Shown: positions 1 through 10,538 of the stretch, in pieces
How positions within the stretch are numbered: position 1 is the first letter of the stretch
How the letters are laid out: every line of letters starts with the position of its first letter
Assembly: GCA_010015745.1 (NCBI GenBank)
Contig: ML978174.1
Coordinates: 248,001-312,000 of the forward strand
DNA from: Setomelanomma holmii
Lineage: Eukaryota > Ascomycota > Dothideomycetes > Pleosporales > Phaeosphaeriaceae
DNA length: 64,000 nt
Direction of reading: 5' to 3'
The notes under the pieces: model-generated
Database searches by the model: none
What the model was told of the DNA's origin: nothing
The model's input: only the letters and a program-made list of their open reading frames with translations
Position numbers and translations under genes: made by a program

Positions 1-657
1 GTAAAGGTAGCGACTTTCCTTGTCGTGTGCAGGGCATTATATCGAATGATTGAGGCCACAAAATCGATCCAACGGCGGGACGGTAGGTGCACGAGCTCTT
101 GCACGAGCCGTTGATCGATGATGTCTCACATGTTCCTCTCGTCTAGAATGCCTGACCATGCTACGACATGGCCGCGACTCACAGTACTAATCGAGAATAC
201 GCGAACCTGCGAGTACTACTTTCTCATAGCGAAAGAACCAGACCTTGTTTCATTGCGGTGTCTCATCCTGAAAAGTTGAAGAGCGAAGAAGGAAGTTGGT
301 GGTCCGTCCAGCTTTGCAAGTGGGTTTGCTATGAAGAAAAGGGCGCTAATCCCAAAGCTGATTGATACCGATCTCCAAAGAGGCTTCTCATTATGGCCTA
401 ACACAAGAGATGCCCACCGCTGTGAGATTTCCGAGGCTCTTCGAGGCTATTCTCGCTGGCAATCAGCCCATTCTATGGACTTGTGGAGCTTAGGGAAATC
501 ATGATCCTGTTCTTACCCGTCTTTGACATGACGTCGACATGATGAAGGCACTACCAGACGGCGGCCACGCGGTTTGCGCTTATGTTTTTGGGCCTCCACA
601 ACCATCGAAGCTGCTGCCAAGAACACAAGATCTTCATACTCGCATCAATTGATCAAT
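1..657. other. Intergenic, upstream of decarboxylase gene
   Basis: No supported gene. The short open frames here (65 and 62 codons, overlapping on opposite strands) have no recognisable motifs. The frame of the decarboxylase stays open upstream of its ATG to about 574, but only from a TTG codon, so that stretch is treated as 5' leader. Confidence 0.6.
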
Positions 658-2013
658 ATGGCGAAGAGCAGTCACCAAGAAAATGTCGACAATGTGCCGC
701 ATGAGCACCAGATGCACCGGACTGGCAGCTGGCTGCCCTCTGACCATCGAGTCCACAAAGATTGGCTGAACGACATCATCAAGAAGGCCGAAACCGATCC
801 CAAGGGCTATCACCCAGTCATCAAAGAGTTCCAAGAGCTGATCGAGAAGGACACTCGTATTTACCTGCTGGTGAACTCGATGTTCGATGAAGTACCGACG
901 AAGAAGCCATACAACCAAGATCCCGTGGGGCACAAGCAGGTTCGCGACTACCAACACATGCTGGAGCTGTTCAACCACCTTTTGACGCACGCGCCGGAAT
1001 GGAGCGACAAAGAGTATGGCATTGGCATGGTCGGTACGCCATTCAATGCCGTGTTGGACTGGCCAATGGGCACTCCAAGCGGATTCGCTTTCTTCCTCGA
1101 CCCTGAAGTCAACAAAATGATCAAGAAGGTCCTCAATGCCTGGGCAGAATTTCTAGGCTCGCTAGATTCTGCTTACGTTCTGGGCAATGACTCGATTAGC
1201 TGGTTCAGCGAACATGGCGTGCACGACCTCGCCATGATCGCAAATGTAGGGAAAACTTCCTACAAGTTCGAAGAGCTGTTCAAGTGCGACCCGTTGAAAG
1301 ATCACTACGGCTACAAATCTTGGGATGACTTCTTCACGCGACCAGTCAAAGAAGATAAAAGACCTGTTGCATCACCAGATGATGACAACGTGATCGCCAA
1401 TGCCTGCGAGTCTAAGCCTTACAAGGTGGCGCGCAACATCTCAGCTCGAGATCGATTCTGGATCAAGGGTCAGCCATATTCGCTCGTAGATATGCTGGAC
1501 TTCGATCCACTACATGAGAAGTTCGTCGGCGGCACGATCTACCAAGCCTTCCTGTCAGCGCTGAGCTACCACCGCTGGCACTCGCCGGTGAGCGGAAAGA
1601 TTGTCAAAGCATACGTCAAAGACGGTACATATTTCTCGGAGCCATTGTTTGAAGGACTCGGGGATCCAGCTGCGAATGGCCAGATCGAACAAGATGGAGA
1701 AAAGACGGGCCAAGGGTTCCTCACTGCTACAGCTACCCGCGCGATCATGTACATTGAGGCAGACAACAAGGACTTGGGACTTGTCTGCTTTTTGGGAATT
1801 GGGATGACGGAGGTAAGCACATGCGATATCACGGTCAAGGAGGGCCAACACGTCAAGAAGGGTGACGAGCTCGGTATGTTCCATTATGGTGGCTCTACCC
1901 ATTGTGTGATCTTCAGGAAAGAAGTGGAGCTAGAAGGCTTCCCGGATACGTCGAATCCTGAGCATAATGTGCCCGTGCGGTCAAAGTTGGCGGTGGTGAA
2001 GAACCGGACATAG
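658..2013 (+). CDS. Phosphatidylserine decarboxylase-family protein (PSDC/PsiD-like)
   Basis: Single-exon gene of 451 codons. The C-terminal half is a phosphatidylserine decarboxylase domain ending in a GGST motif (HYGGSTHCVIF) near residue 411. In this family the serine after the glycines, here Ser413, is the self-cleavage site that forms the pyruvoyl cofactor. The N-terminal part (HRVHKDWLNDII ... RIYLLVNSMFDEVP) matches the PSDC accessory domain that marks the soluble fungal subgroup containing L-tryptophan decarboxylase PsiD and relatives, rather than the mitochondrial or endosomal lipid enzymes. No transmembrane segment or targeting peptide is visible, which fits a soluble amino-acid or aromatic decarboxylase. 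The first in-frame ATG (MAKSSHQ) is chosen; the longer frame begins only on TTG. No neighbouring pathway gene identifies the substrate, so phosphatidylserine, tryptophan or another amino acid all remain possible. Confidence 0.88.
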   Translation: MAKSSHQENVDNVPHEHQMHRTGSWLPSDHRVHKDWLNDIIKKAETDPKGYHPVIKEFQELIEKDTRIYLLVNSMFDEVPTKKPYNQDPVGHKQVRDYQHMLELFNHLLTHAPEWSDKEYGIGMVGTPFNAVLDWPMGTPSGFAFFLDPEVNKMIKKVLNAWAEFLGSLDSAYVLGNDSISWFSEHGVHDLAMIANVGKTSYKFEELFKCDPLKDHYGYKSWDDFFTRPVKEDKRPVASPDDDNVIANACESKPYKVARNISARDRFWIKGQPYSLVDMLDFDPLHEKFVGGTIYQAFLSALSYHRWHSPVSGKIVKAYVKDGTYFSEPLFEGLGDPAANGQIEQDGEKTGQGFLTATATRAIMYIEADNKDLGLVCFLGIGMTEVSTCDITVKEGQHVKKGDELGMFHYGGSTHCVIFRKEVELEGFPDTSNPEHNVPVRSKLAVVKNRT

Positions 2014-2953
2014 ATCAAACCTGACTGGCAATACGTCAGTGCTGCACTTGACTTAGCGTTTCCTGTGCACAATATACAAACGTTACGGTGTCCCGGAACA
2101 TCAGAAGGAGAGCGCCTTCAACATCACTCCTGCATCCTGACAAGCCGCGTGGTACAGTACCAGGCTGACCGTTTCCTTTGACTGCGTCCAAGCTAATCGT
2201 TACGCACTTCTTGACAGGATAATCTGCGTATGTAAGTCCACCAAGAAGCGCATATGTGCCATCCTCTGCCAGAGCCTTGTCTAGGAATGGTTTGATCAGA
2301 TTGTGTCATTGGTTCGAACAATATTGAGAATTCGATGAGGAAGGAGAGCACGTGTTGTTGATGATAGTCCTGTTTCAGACTAATGATAGCTTCCTATGTA
2401 GAACTTCAGTTCTCCGACTCAGGCTCTTCTCTATACCTAACAGCGAGATACAGGCAAGTGTCTCTTCAGCATCTAATCCCAAACCAAGGAGACAAGGTAG
2501 CCAGGGCTCGAGGTGCAACAAACATGTACATCAAAATCGAAATGAAGGAATGATAGCGCTGAACGATAACGGGAAGAACTGTGTAGACCAAGCAGAAGAT
2601 GTGTGCAACTCGAAGTCACCAAATAATTGGCACAACCTTCTAAATGAGGCGAGATAAAGAAACTTTGTCTTTCTCAGGTGACTGGAAGAGCGCGGAGAGA
2701 GTCCTCACTTTTGTTCTAGTAGTGTCGTATCCGGCAAGTACAGCGCGAAATGATCCAGCATGCAAAGGACGAAGACGGCGTTTCCCTATACAGACTGATC
2801 AATTGCAAACGACAAGAGGTAGAAGTATAAGCGGCGCGAAGGATTCGAAGTGGCGAATATCGAGTTGGGTAGTCCGTATGTGAGAGGATGTGAGGATATC
2901 AAATATAGGTGGGGGTATAAGTATGTCCAGGGAATCGGGCTGCAAAGAAGGGC
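2014..2953. other. Intergenic between two convergent genes
   Basis: Holds the 3' ends of the decarboxylase (+) and the Rho GTPase (-). Frames of 79-102 codons on the plus strand show no domain and partly run antisense into the GTPase. Nothing else is seen. Confidence 0.6.
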
Positions 2954-3916
2954 TCAGAGGATGGTGCAACCGCCGCTCTTGTCCTTACTCGTCTTAACTT
3001 GTAGCGCAACGCGGGCGGCTTCTGTGAAGGCTTCGTTTACGCCTCGGTTCTTCATCGCGGAGCATTCTGCAAAGATGGTCAACATTGACACTTCCGTAGC
3101 CATGACGGGTTGGAATACCCAGGTATCGAAGTGCCTTGATCTTCTCCGCCACCCGTAGGCCTTCTTCATAATCGATACATGGCTTCGCTGGCTCCTCATT
3201 CTCATTGTCATCGTCCTCACGTTTCCGTAGATCACACTTGAGCGCGACGAGGACGAGCTTGACGCCTGGGCAGTTCTCGGCAATCTCTCCCACCCATTTG
3301 GTCTCGACGTTTTCGAGCGAGTCAGGCGAATCCACGGAGAAACATAGCATTATGGCGTGGGTATCATCGTAACTTAGCGATCGTAGTCTGTCGAACTCTT
3401 CCTGACCAGCGGTGTCCCATAAACTGAGTTCCACATGTGTATTGTCAATATAAATGTCTGCGATTGGTATCAATGTGTGTTCCGCAGGCATAGCGACGGC
3501 GTGACGTACCGTGAACATAGTTCTCTGCACAAGATTGTTAGCAAGTGGGTATATTATCAATGCTAGGACAGGCGCATACCAAAGACTGTCGGCTCACTGC
3601 AAACGGTTAATGTTAGTCTCGAGCCTCCATAAATGACGCATGTCACTCACTATACGGTTGGAAAGTATCTTGAGCGAAGTTAGCATGACCATCTCTCTTC
3701 GCGGTGTGCGCTGACGATGCAGCAAGGGCGACATACCCTCTTGTAAACACATTCAGCAGCGATGTCTTTCCGCATGCACCGTCACCTCTGTGAATGTTCG
3801 TCAGTTGTCCGGCGCATTGTATCTCCGTCGCAGGCATGCGACTTCCCCGCAAAGGGCTCGACGTACAGGAGCACTAGCTTCCGCTGCACAGACTTCGTTC
3901 CACCGCACATAGGCAT
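2954..3916 (-). CDS. rho3: Rho-family GTPase, Rho3/RhoC type, with three consecutive microexons
   Basis: Splicing seven exons gives 200 residues: 3867-3916, 3737-3787, 3651-3668, 3580-3596, 3510-3524, 3119-3457 and 2954-3066, with all six introns GT..AG and 52-79 nt. The product has the P-loop GDGACGKT (18-25), switch I with YEPTVFENY (40-48), WDTAGQE (64-70), the CDL base motif, ECSAMKNRGV and a C-terminal CTIL box expected to be geranylgeranylated. The MPMCGG start, the Rho3-like body and the CaaX box match fungal Rho3, which directs polarised growth and exocytosis at the plasma membrane. The odd feature is that exons 3, 4 and 5 are only 18, 17 and 15 nt and together encode residues 34-51, the effector loop. 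Every phase closes exactly, so the model is well supported although it rests on inspection alone. Confidence 0.92.
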
Positions 3917-5053
3917 CGCGACAGTGGGAGGGCGGGTGTGGCGATCGATTAGTATTGTCGGCAATAGAGTAAATGCGCAGGCGCGTCGCTAATGCAAGGG
4001 TGTCGTCGGTCGCAGGAAGGCGGGCGTCAGGATGGGAGCGGTTGTCGCACGGAGGAGGGAGGTCTGGTGATGATGAGACGGGCGAAGCGGAGGCGCTCTA
4101 GAAGTCGGTTGTCGAGGTGCAGGTGGATGTGGAAGGGTTGAGGATCCAGAGCCGAAGCAGGGCCCGAACAAGCGAAGCACTGTCGCATCTCCACCATCCC
4201 GTCGGACCTCGATACCAACGTGGCGCGGTTTGCTCGCCGACAGCAGCGCCAAATAGTAAGATATGTGTACTTGCACTGCTGATGAAGGCTACCAATCATG
4301 AGCGCAATTGACCATCGATTCATGTGAGCGCATCCAAAAAGTGCGCAAAGTGATACATAGTCTTTCGACTTTGCATGGCCTGCCATTGGGCGATCGATAC
4401 CTAACCTTGCAACCCACTCCATACTGCGATAGGCTGCCATGGATCTTCCGGCATGAGTAGAAGCCGCTTACATGTTCGGTGCATTGTTCCATCGAGCATC
4501 GTAAGAACCTTGCCAAATAACATACGTAGCTCACCAACCTGCCGTGCTGATATGCAGCGTTCAGGGCCAAGGTACGGAACATGAATATGCGACTGATGGA
4601 CAGCATACTTTCGTCAGTTTTATCGTGGTCAAGAGTGGACAGTCCAGGGCTATTCAATACGTCTGAAGCATTTTCGACCGCTTGCAGCACGAGATTTCGC
4701 TTGACAAGAGTGGTGCATAAGACTCTCGGGCAACCCTTGTAGAGTGAATATCCAATGTCTGGTCGGGTGCTATCAAGCCTGATATTGCGGGGCAACTCAG
4801 TCAGTGTCCGTTTCGTGAGGTGCAAGGCACTCGGCAACGGAGCTAGTGTTAGCGTAATTCAAGCGCGTCCCACCCTCGCGGGGCTGCGGGCAGGCACCAC
4901 CGCGGGCAAACAACCTTACATTGGAGCTTACATACTTGCCTACACCACTTCACCGCAGGCTCAACCTTACTTGTCCCTACTGTACAGCTTCCTCAAGTTT
5001 TCAAGCACCCCAATACGTCACCCTGATAGAGAGCTTCCATCCGCGCCACCGCC
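3917..5053. other. Intergenic, divergent promoter region of the GTPase and CSN2 genes
   Basis: The minus-strand frames here (4027-4440 and 4289-4837) lack a convincing start; the longer begins on TTG. They show no family signature. The stretch before 5054 is C- and A-rich, as expected for a fungal promoter and leader. Confidence 0.5.
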
Positions 5054-6789
5054 ATGTCTGACGACGATGATTTTATGCAAGACTCTGGGGACGAGCAGTA
5101 AGTGAAGATGGGATCATGTCATATTGTGGCTGACGCTCTCAGATACGACTTCGAGTACGACGATGACGAAGACGAGGAGACCGGCGATGTCGATATCGAG
5201 AACAAGTACTATAACGCGAAGCAGTTGAAGGGCGATGATCCGGAGTCGGCCATAGACGAATTTCTGGGTATACCTGCGCTGGAAGAAGAGAAGTCAGACT
5301 GGTGTGTGTGCCATATGATTTCCGCAGTCATGGCCACTGACGGGACTTCAGGGGATTCAAAGGCCTCAAACAGGCAATAAAGCTTGAGTTTAAGCTGGCA
5401 CGCTACGATCAGGTATGTCATGCAATTAGTGTAGCTGTGTGCTGCTGCTGATAGCATAATAGGCAATAGAACACTACAAGGAGCTGCTCACGTACGTCAA
5501 ATCCGCAGTCACGCGCAACTACTCCGAGAAGTCGATCAACAACATGCTCGACTTCATAGAGAAGTCAGCCGAAGACGCCGAAGCATATCGATGCATGGAG
5601 AAGTTTTACGCCCTCACTCTCGACATTTTCCAGAGCACCAACAACGAGCGGCTATGGCTGAAGACAAATATCAAGCTTGCAAGGCTGTGGCTGGACAGGA
5701 AAGATTACCGTCAGTTGACAGATAAGCTCCGAGAACTGCACAAGGCATGTCAGAAAGAGGATGGAACAGATGACCCAAGCAAGGGGACATATTCGCTCGA
5801 AGTCTATTCTCTCGAGATCCTCATGTACGCCGACCAGAGAAATAACAAGCGGTTAAAGGTTGATCCCATCGCCCAAACCAGTCACGCGCAGACCCGGCTT
5901 ACGATATGACAGGCACTCTACCAGCGGGCGCTTAAGGTGAAGTCGGCTGTTCCGCATCCCAAGATCATGGGTATCATCCGAGAATGTGGCGGCAAGATGC
6001 ACATGAGCGAAGGTAAGCGCGAGACTTCCCAAGACACTGGATCACTGCTAAGCCACCGCAGAGAACTGGAAGGGGGCGCAAAGTGACTTCTTCGAGAGTT
6101 TCAAGAACTATGACGAAGCAGGCTCGCTGCAGCGGATCCAGGTTCTTAAGTATCTTGTCCTCTCTACAATGCTGTCGGGTTCGGATATCAACCCGTTTGA
6201 CTCGCAGGAGACGAAGCCTTATCAGAATGATCCTCGCATCTCCACCATGACTAACCTTGTCAACGCTTATCAGCGCGAAGATATTCACGAGTACGAGAAG
6301 ATTCTGCAAGACAACAAGGACCTGCTGCAAGATCCTTTCATCGCCGAGAACATAGATGAAGTAACGCGGAACGTGCGCACCAAGGCGGTCGTCAAGCTTG
6401 TCGCACCATACACCCGGTTCACTTTGGCGTTCATCTCGAAGCAACTGAACATCTCCCTTCCCGAGGTTCAGGAAATTGTGGGTTTCTTGATCGTTGTTAA
6501 GCGGCTGCGCGGCAAGATCAACCAGCAGAATGGGACTGTGGAGATCGAGAGTAGTACCGACATGGATCGGGTTCAGGCGATGAAAGAATGGAGCGCCGCC
6601 ATTGGACAGCTGTGGCAGTCAGTCCTGAACGACGGTGACGGCTTCAAGTCAGACGAGGGCAGTTCGCAGTATACGCCTGTGGGTGGCCCCGGCGGCATGA
6701 GTTGGAATCAAAGCAGCATGGGCGCCAAATCTGGTAGGCCGAAAGGTAAGGGCCTGGGACGCCTGCCTGGAGTTTCGAGCAAAGTATGA
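5054..6789 (+). CDS. csn2: COP9 signalosome complex subunit 2
   Basis: Six exons (5054-5097, 5143-5301, 5352-5412, 5463-5858, 5913-6012, 6062-6789) give 495 residues. The protein starts MSDDDDFMQDSGDEQYDFEY, then follows the family order: helical repeats (SAIDEFLGIPALEEEKSDWGFK ... YKELLTYVKSAVTRNYSEKSINNMLD) and a C-terminal PCI domain (about 300-430: DPFIAENIDEVTRNVRTKAVVKLVAPYTRF, LPEVQEIVGFLI). CSN2 is the COP9 subunit that contacts the cullin-RBX1 substrate during deneddylation. In filamentous ascomycetes the complex controls development and secondary metabolism. The length is close to the usual 440-500 residues. The C terminus carries a Gly/Ser-rich tail with a basic GRPKGKGLGR stretch. 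The fourth intron has an unusual GTTGAT donor. Assignment is secure. Confidence 0.96.
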
Positions 6790-8597
6790 CTTGCAGCATA
6801 GATCTGTGGGCGGTACAAGACGACCAATGACCGGGAATGCGGGCAATGGCCACGGGACTTTGAGTTACACGTTACCGTCACTGAGGCTTTCCCTCACCTG
6901 AAGAGTAAGACATGCTCCCACGACGAGAATCCGGGTTGGTCAAGCAAGTAGCACAAAGCAAGACTTTCCCTCCACATGAGCAGCAGGTTCCCCAAATGGC
7001 GTCTCAACAGCATTGCGGCGGCGGACTTGTTCGGGAACACAGGTAGACGCCCCCTCTGCCACAGAGGGTCAGCAGCAGATATGTATGTAACATGGCCTCG
7101 TTCTCTCGTTGCAACGAGCTAAGAACCCGGGTGTGTGGTCGTCGCGGTCCTCCGCAGCCATCGCGCAGCCCCACTGCGCGATGCTCGAAATCTGAAGAAT
7201 CGATCCGTGACAGTGACGCAGGACGTGAAGTGCCGCGCATCTCTCCACGAATCACAATGTCTTTGCTGCTACGGGAATACGCTCCGGGGAAGCGGCACAG
7301 TCGACGGTTTGGTGTCTAGCGAGCGAGCAGCAAATAGAAACCCTCCCACGCCGCGCTCCTTCTGAGGTGATCCTTGCTCGCTTGCAGCGTGGGGACGGTA
7401 AGCTCTTCATGTTATCGCCGGGCCAGTAGTTCTTTTTCAACGCCACGATGATGCGAACGAATCATGCAATGCAGGAGGCCATTGTGACAGGCGCTCAAAC
7501 GCGAGTATGGTCAGGCTTGGGCTGTGGTGCAAGAGCAGGCGTCGCTTTTTCGAGGCATGGTTCAGGGCTCTTATGATGCTGTGTGGACCGCATTCTATGG
7601 TGTAGCACAGCGCTGCTGAGAACCTGTCCTGACCAATACCCTCTGCATGCTACACCAGCCTCACGCTCCGCAGAGGTTCCGGTCCCAGATGCTGACGATC
7701 GCGGTGCCTGGCCCTGGGCACTCTCAGGAGGGAGGAGGCCCGTCCCGTGATGGGCGCAGATCCGTGCTGTGGTCAATGTGATGGAGGAGAGTCAGTGGAG
7801 GCTTCATCAAACAAGAGCCCTTGGACATGCTAGTCGAAGAGGGAAACGAGAGTAGACCCATGCTGCCAATTCGCAGGGAGAGCGGGCAAGGCGTGCGTGA
7901 TGTTGCCATTGCCCTCGTCCACAGCAGCCATGGCTACTTTTCTTTTGCTCGAGGGCCCCAGCAGGCGCTGATTGTGTCCGCCCTTGGGAGCAGGAATTCC
8001 CTCCCTTCTTGTACGCCGTCACGCTCGCCCTCTCTCCCTCCGGTTTCACTTGAGATAGCCCCATCGCTCTACGTGCATGAGGCGTCTTGCACTGACGAGA
8101 TCGATACTGTGCGCGCTCCGTTTCCCAGGCTCCTGGTGCAACAACAAGAGGCCGTTTCAAACCGCCAGGACGAATGTGTTGCAAAGTGCTTTCGTGCCTG
8201 GCAGCCGAGTAAATTCCACTGGCACGCCGCAGCCATCGCACCAGTCTCTCCCATATATTGACGGTGCCCCTAGGGCCGGTGGGTATCACAGCAACGACAC
8301 AGCTTCCAGCCCGGCGCCGCGGGACTCTATACCTACTAAAGCCAGACGTGCCCTCGGTTCAGCAGCTCGTGGACGAATTGCTGCCGCGATTGCATTGCGC
8401 GCTGCCGAGTCTGTTGTGGAATCGACCGTCCAATTGCCAGCCAGCGCCTCCAGTCACGCCGCCGACCGTCACCCAGCACACCGCGAGCGCACGTAGCGGG
8501 GGAAGGGAGAGCACACACGCACACGCACTCGTCGTCTTCTTCACCATCACCTTCTGACCGCCCATCCCAACCAAATCGCGCCGACATTGACGTCGCA
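6790..8597. other. Long intergenic region and otubain gene leader
   Basis: About 1.8 kb without a gene I can support. Several frames of 83-160 codons lie opposite each other around 7800-8500; they are Arg/Ser/Pro-rich by composition and have no domain. The GC-rich part just before 8598 is probably the promoter and 5' leader of the downstream gene. Confidence 0.5.
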
Positions 8598-10538
8598 ATG
8601 AGGGTGTCGAGCGGCTTCCATGCCCACGGGCAGGCACATGCAGGCCACTATCGCGTTCCCGCACAGAGCCACTACAGCGCCATGGGCCACGGCCACTCAG
8701 GGCTGTCGTTTGCGCGGCCGCTACCAATGCGCGCCCCGGTCCTCGCTCCCGCGGGCTTTAACCACCACCAACACACTGGCCAGCACCAGCACGGCCGCAC
8801 CGTGAATCACAACCTCACAATGGCCGACCCCGCCTTCATGACGACTGAGGAAGAGCTTGCGCATCTGCAGAAGCTGTCGAGCGAGTACGAGCCAGAGGCC
8901 ACCGTGAGCCTGCCCGCCCAGTAACATGACCACGCGCTGACAGTGACCGAACAGGGCCCGCTAGTTGGCGAGCGCCAGAGCAGCGCGGCCATTACGACGC
9001 AGTATGCCAACGCCGATCCCATCTACAGAGTGAAGACGGCTGCGCTGCCTGCCAAATACGCCTACTTTCGCACCTGTCGCGGCGATGGCCACTGCGGATG
9101 GCGGGGTGAGTTGCATCTCGTCGCCCCTTCCTGAAGTTTGCTGCTAATCACGCCCCCAGCAATCGCCTTCACCTACTTCGAGGCCCTGCTGCGCGTTGGC
9201 GACGCCAGCAAGTTTGGCCAGGAAGAGGCGCGTCTGATGTCGCTGGGCAACCTGCTCGACCACATTGGCTATTCGCACGACATTTGGATTGACTTTGCCG
9301 AGTCGGCCTTTGAACTATTGCGCAAGCTACAGCTCTCGATAGAGCACATGGATGGCGCCGCCGAGACCATCCTACTTGACACCTTCAACGATGAGGGCGA
9401 GTCCATGTCTATTATCACCTATGTCAAAGTAAGAACATGCACGCTTATCTCTACGACATCGGCTGACCCGAGCAGCTACTCGCCAGTGCGTGGGTGCAGA
9501 CGCATGCAGATGACTTTAGGCACTTCGTCCCGATGGGCGACGTCAAGGCATACTGCGGTAATAACATCGAGCCCACGCAGTGTGAAGCCGACAACATTGG
9601 TATCGCAGCCCTTACAGAAGCCCTCGTCAAGCCTGCCGGCTTCGGCCTGGAGGTATGGTATCTGGACCGCTCTCCCGGCGAGGAGATCAACCGCAGCTTC
9701 TATTCGGAATCCACAGATCATCACCAGATGCCTATTCAGAACGCACCCATGCTGAGGCTGCTCTACAGGCCGTGAGTAGCTGTCACATCTTTGGTCGCAT
9801 CGCTCGCTAACGGTTCGTAGTGGCCACTACGACATCCTCTACAAGGCTGGAGATGTTCCTCAGCCTCAACAGCAGCCTTTGTCAGCGCAACCACCACTGC
9901 AAGTTCATCTGGCCAGTTCTTTTGACGACTTCACTCCCACAGCGTCAAATGTTGCGGACGTGATGACCATGATTCCAGGCATGTACAACCCCTCTGGCTT
10001 TGGACAGAGGTGGGCTTCGCTTTCGTACGACTTCAGTGCCAGCCCCGCATCGCAACCTCAAGCTGCGCCTGTTCAACCGTATCCGACTGCACTAACTCCA
10101 GTCACTCCTGCCAGCAATTCGTCGCTAGACTTTATCATCCCCAGCCACTCCAGTCATGGGAGCCAATACAACACACCAGCCCACCACGATCTACATCTCG
10201 ACCAGCCCCCAATTACTCTCCCGATCCACCCACCACCGCCTCCTCCAGTCAGCATAGATCGTACTGCTCCGCTTACGGTCGAAAGAGGTGGCCCATTTCG
10301 TCCGTCCATGTACGAGCTGGAACCAGGATTTGGCTCGGTGATGCAGGTGCAACCATTCCAGACCTCCATATTCCGCAAGTAAGTGCTAATGCACCATGAT
10401 GCCTGTCTTCGTCTAATAGCGATCAGTTCTCACTACAACACTGCGCACTTCCTGAACCCAGACTTCCAACCTGAGGAGTGGTCTCCGGACGGCGAGTATT
10501 CTGGTCATAAAGGGCGACACAAATCCCATTCGTCATGA
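8598..10538 (+). CDS. Otubain-type ubiquitin thioesterase (OTU, peptidase C65) with Pro-rich tail
   Basis: Six exons (8598-8903, 8955-9105, 9160-9428, 9476-9771, 9821-10378, 10427-10538) give 563 residues. The otubain core spans about 105-350. It contains YFRTCRGDGHCGWR with the predicted catalytic Asp146 and Cys149, the helical insert typical of family C65 (IGYSHDIWIDFAESAFELL), and GHYDILY with catalytic His343. The enzyme should remove ubiquitin from proteins, with Lys48 linkage preferred in characterised otubains. The N-terminal 100 residues are His/Gly-rich. The C-terminal 200 residues are Pro/Ser/Gln-rich with a short polyproline run and are probably disordered; they make the protein about twice the size of animal OTUB1. 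Intron 1 was placed at GTGAGC..CAG because the alternative donor breaks the frame. The start is the first ATG; MADPAF inside exon 1 is another candidate. Confidence 0.9.

Noticed and set aside
634..990. 118-codon minus-strand frame rich in Leu/Val
   Set aside because: It is the antisense shadow of the decarboxylase gene.
4289..4837. 182-codon minus-strand open frame opposite the CSN2 promoter
   Set aside because: It begins on TTG, has no internal ATG early enough to keep most of it, and shows no domain; attempted splicing gave nothing recognisable.
7807..8496. Overlapping 139-160 codon frames upstream of the otubain gene
   Set aside because: They lie on opposite strands over the same bases, are Arg/Ser/Pro-rich by GC composition and have no domain.
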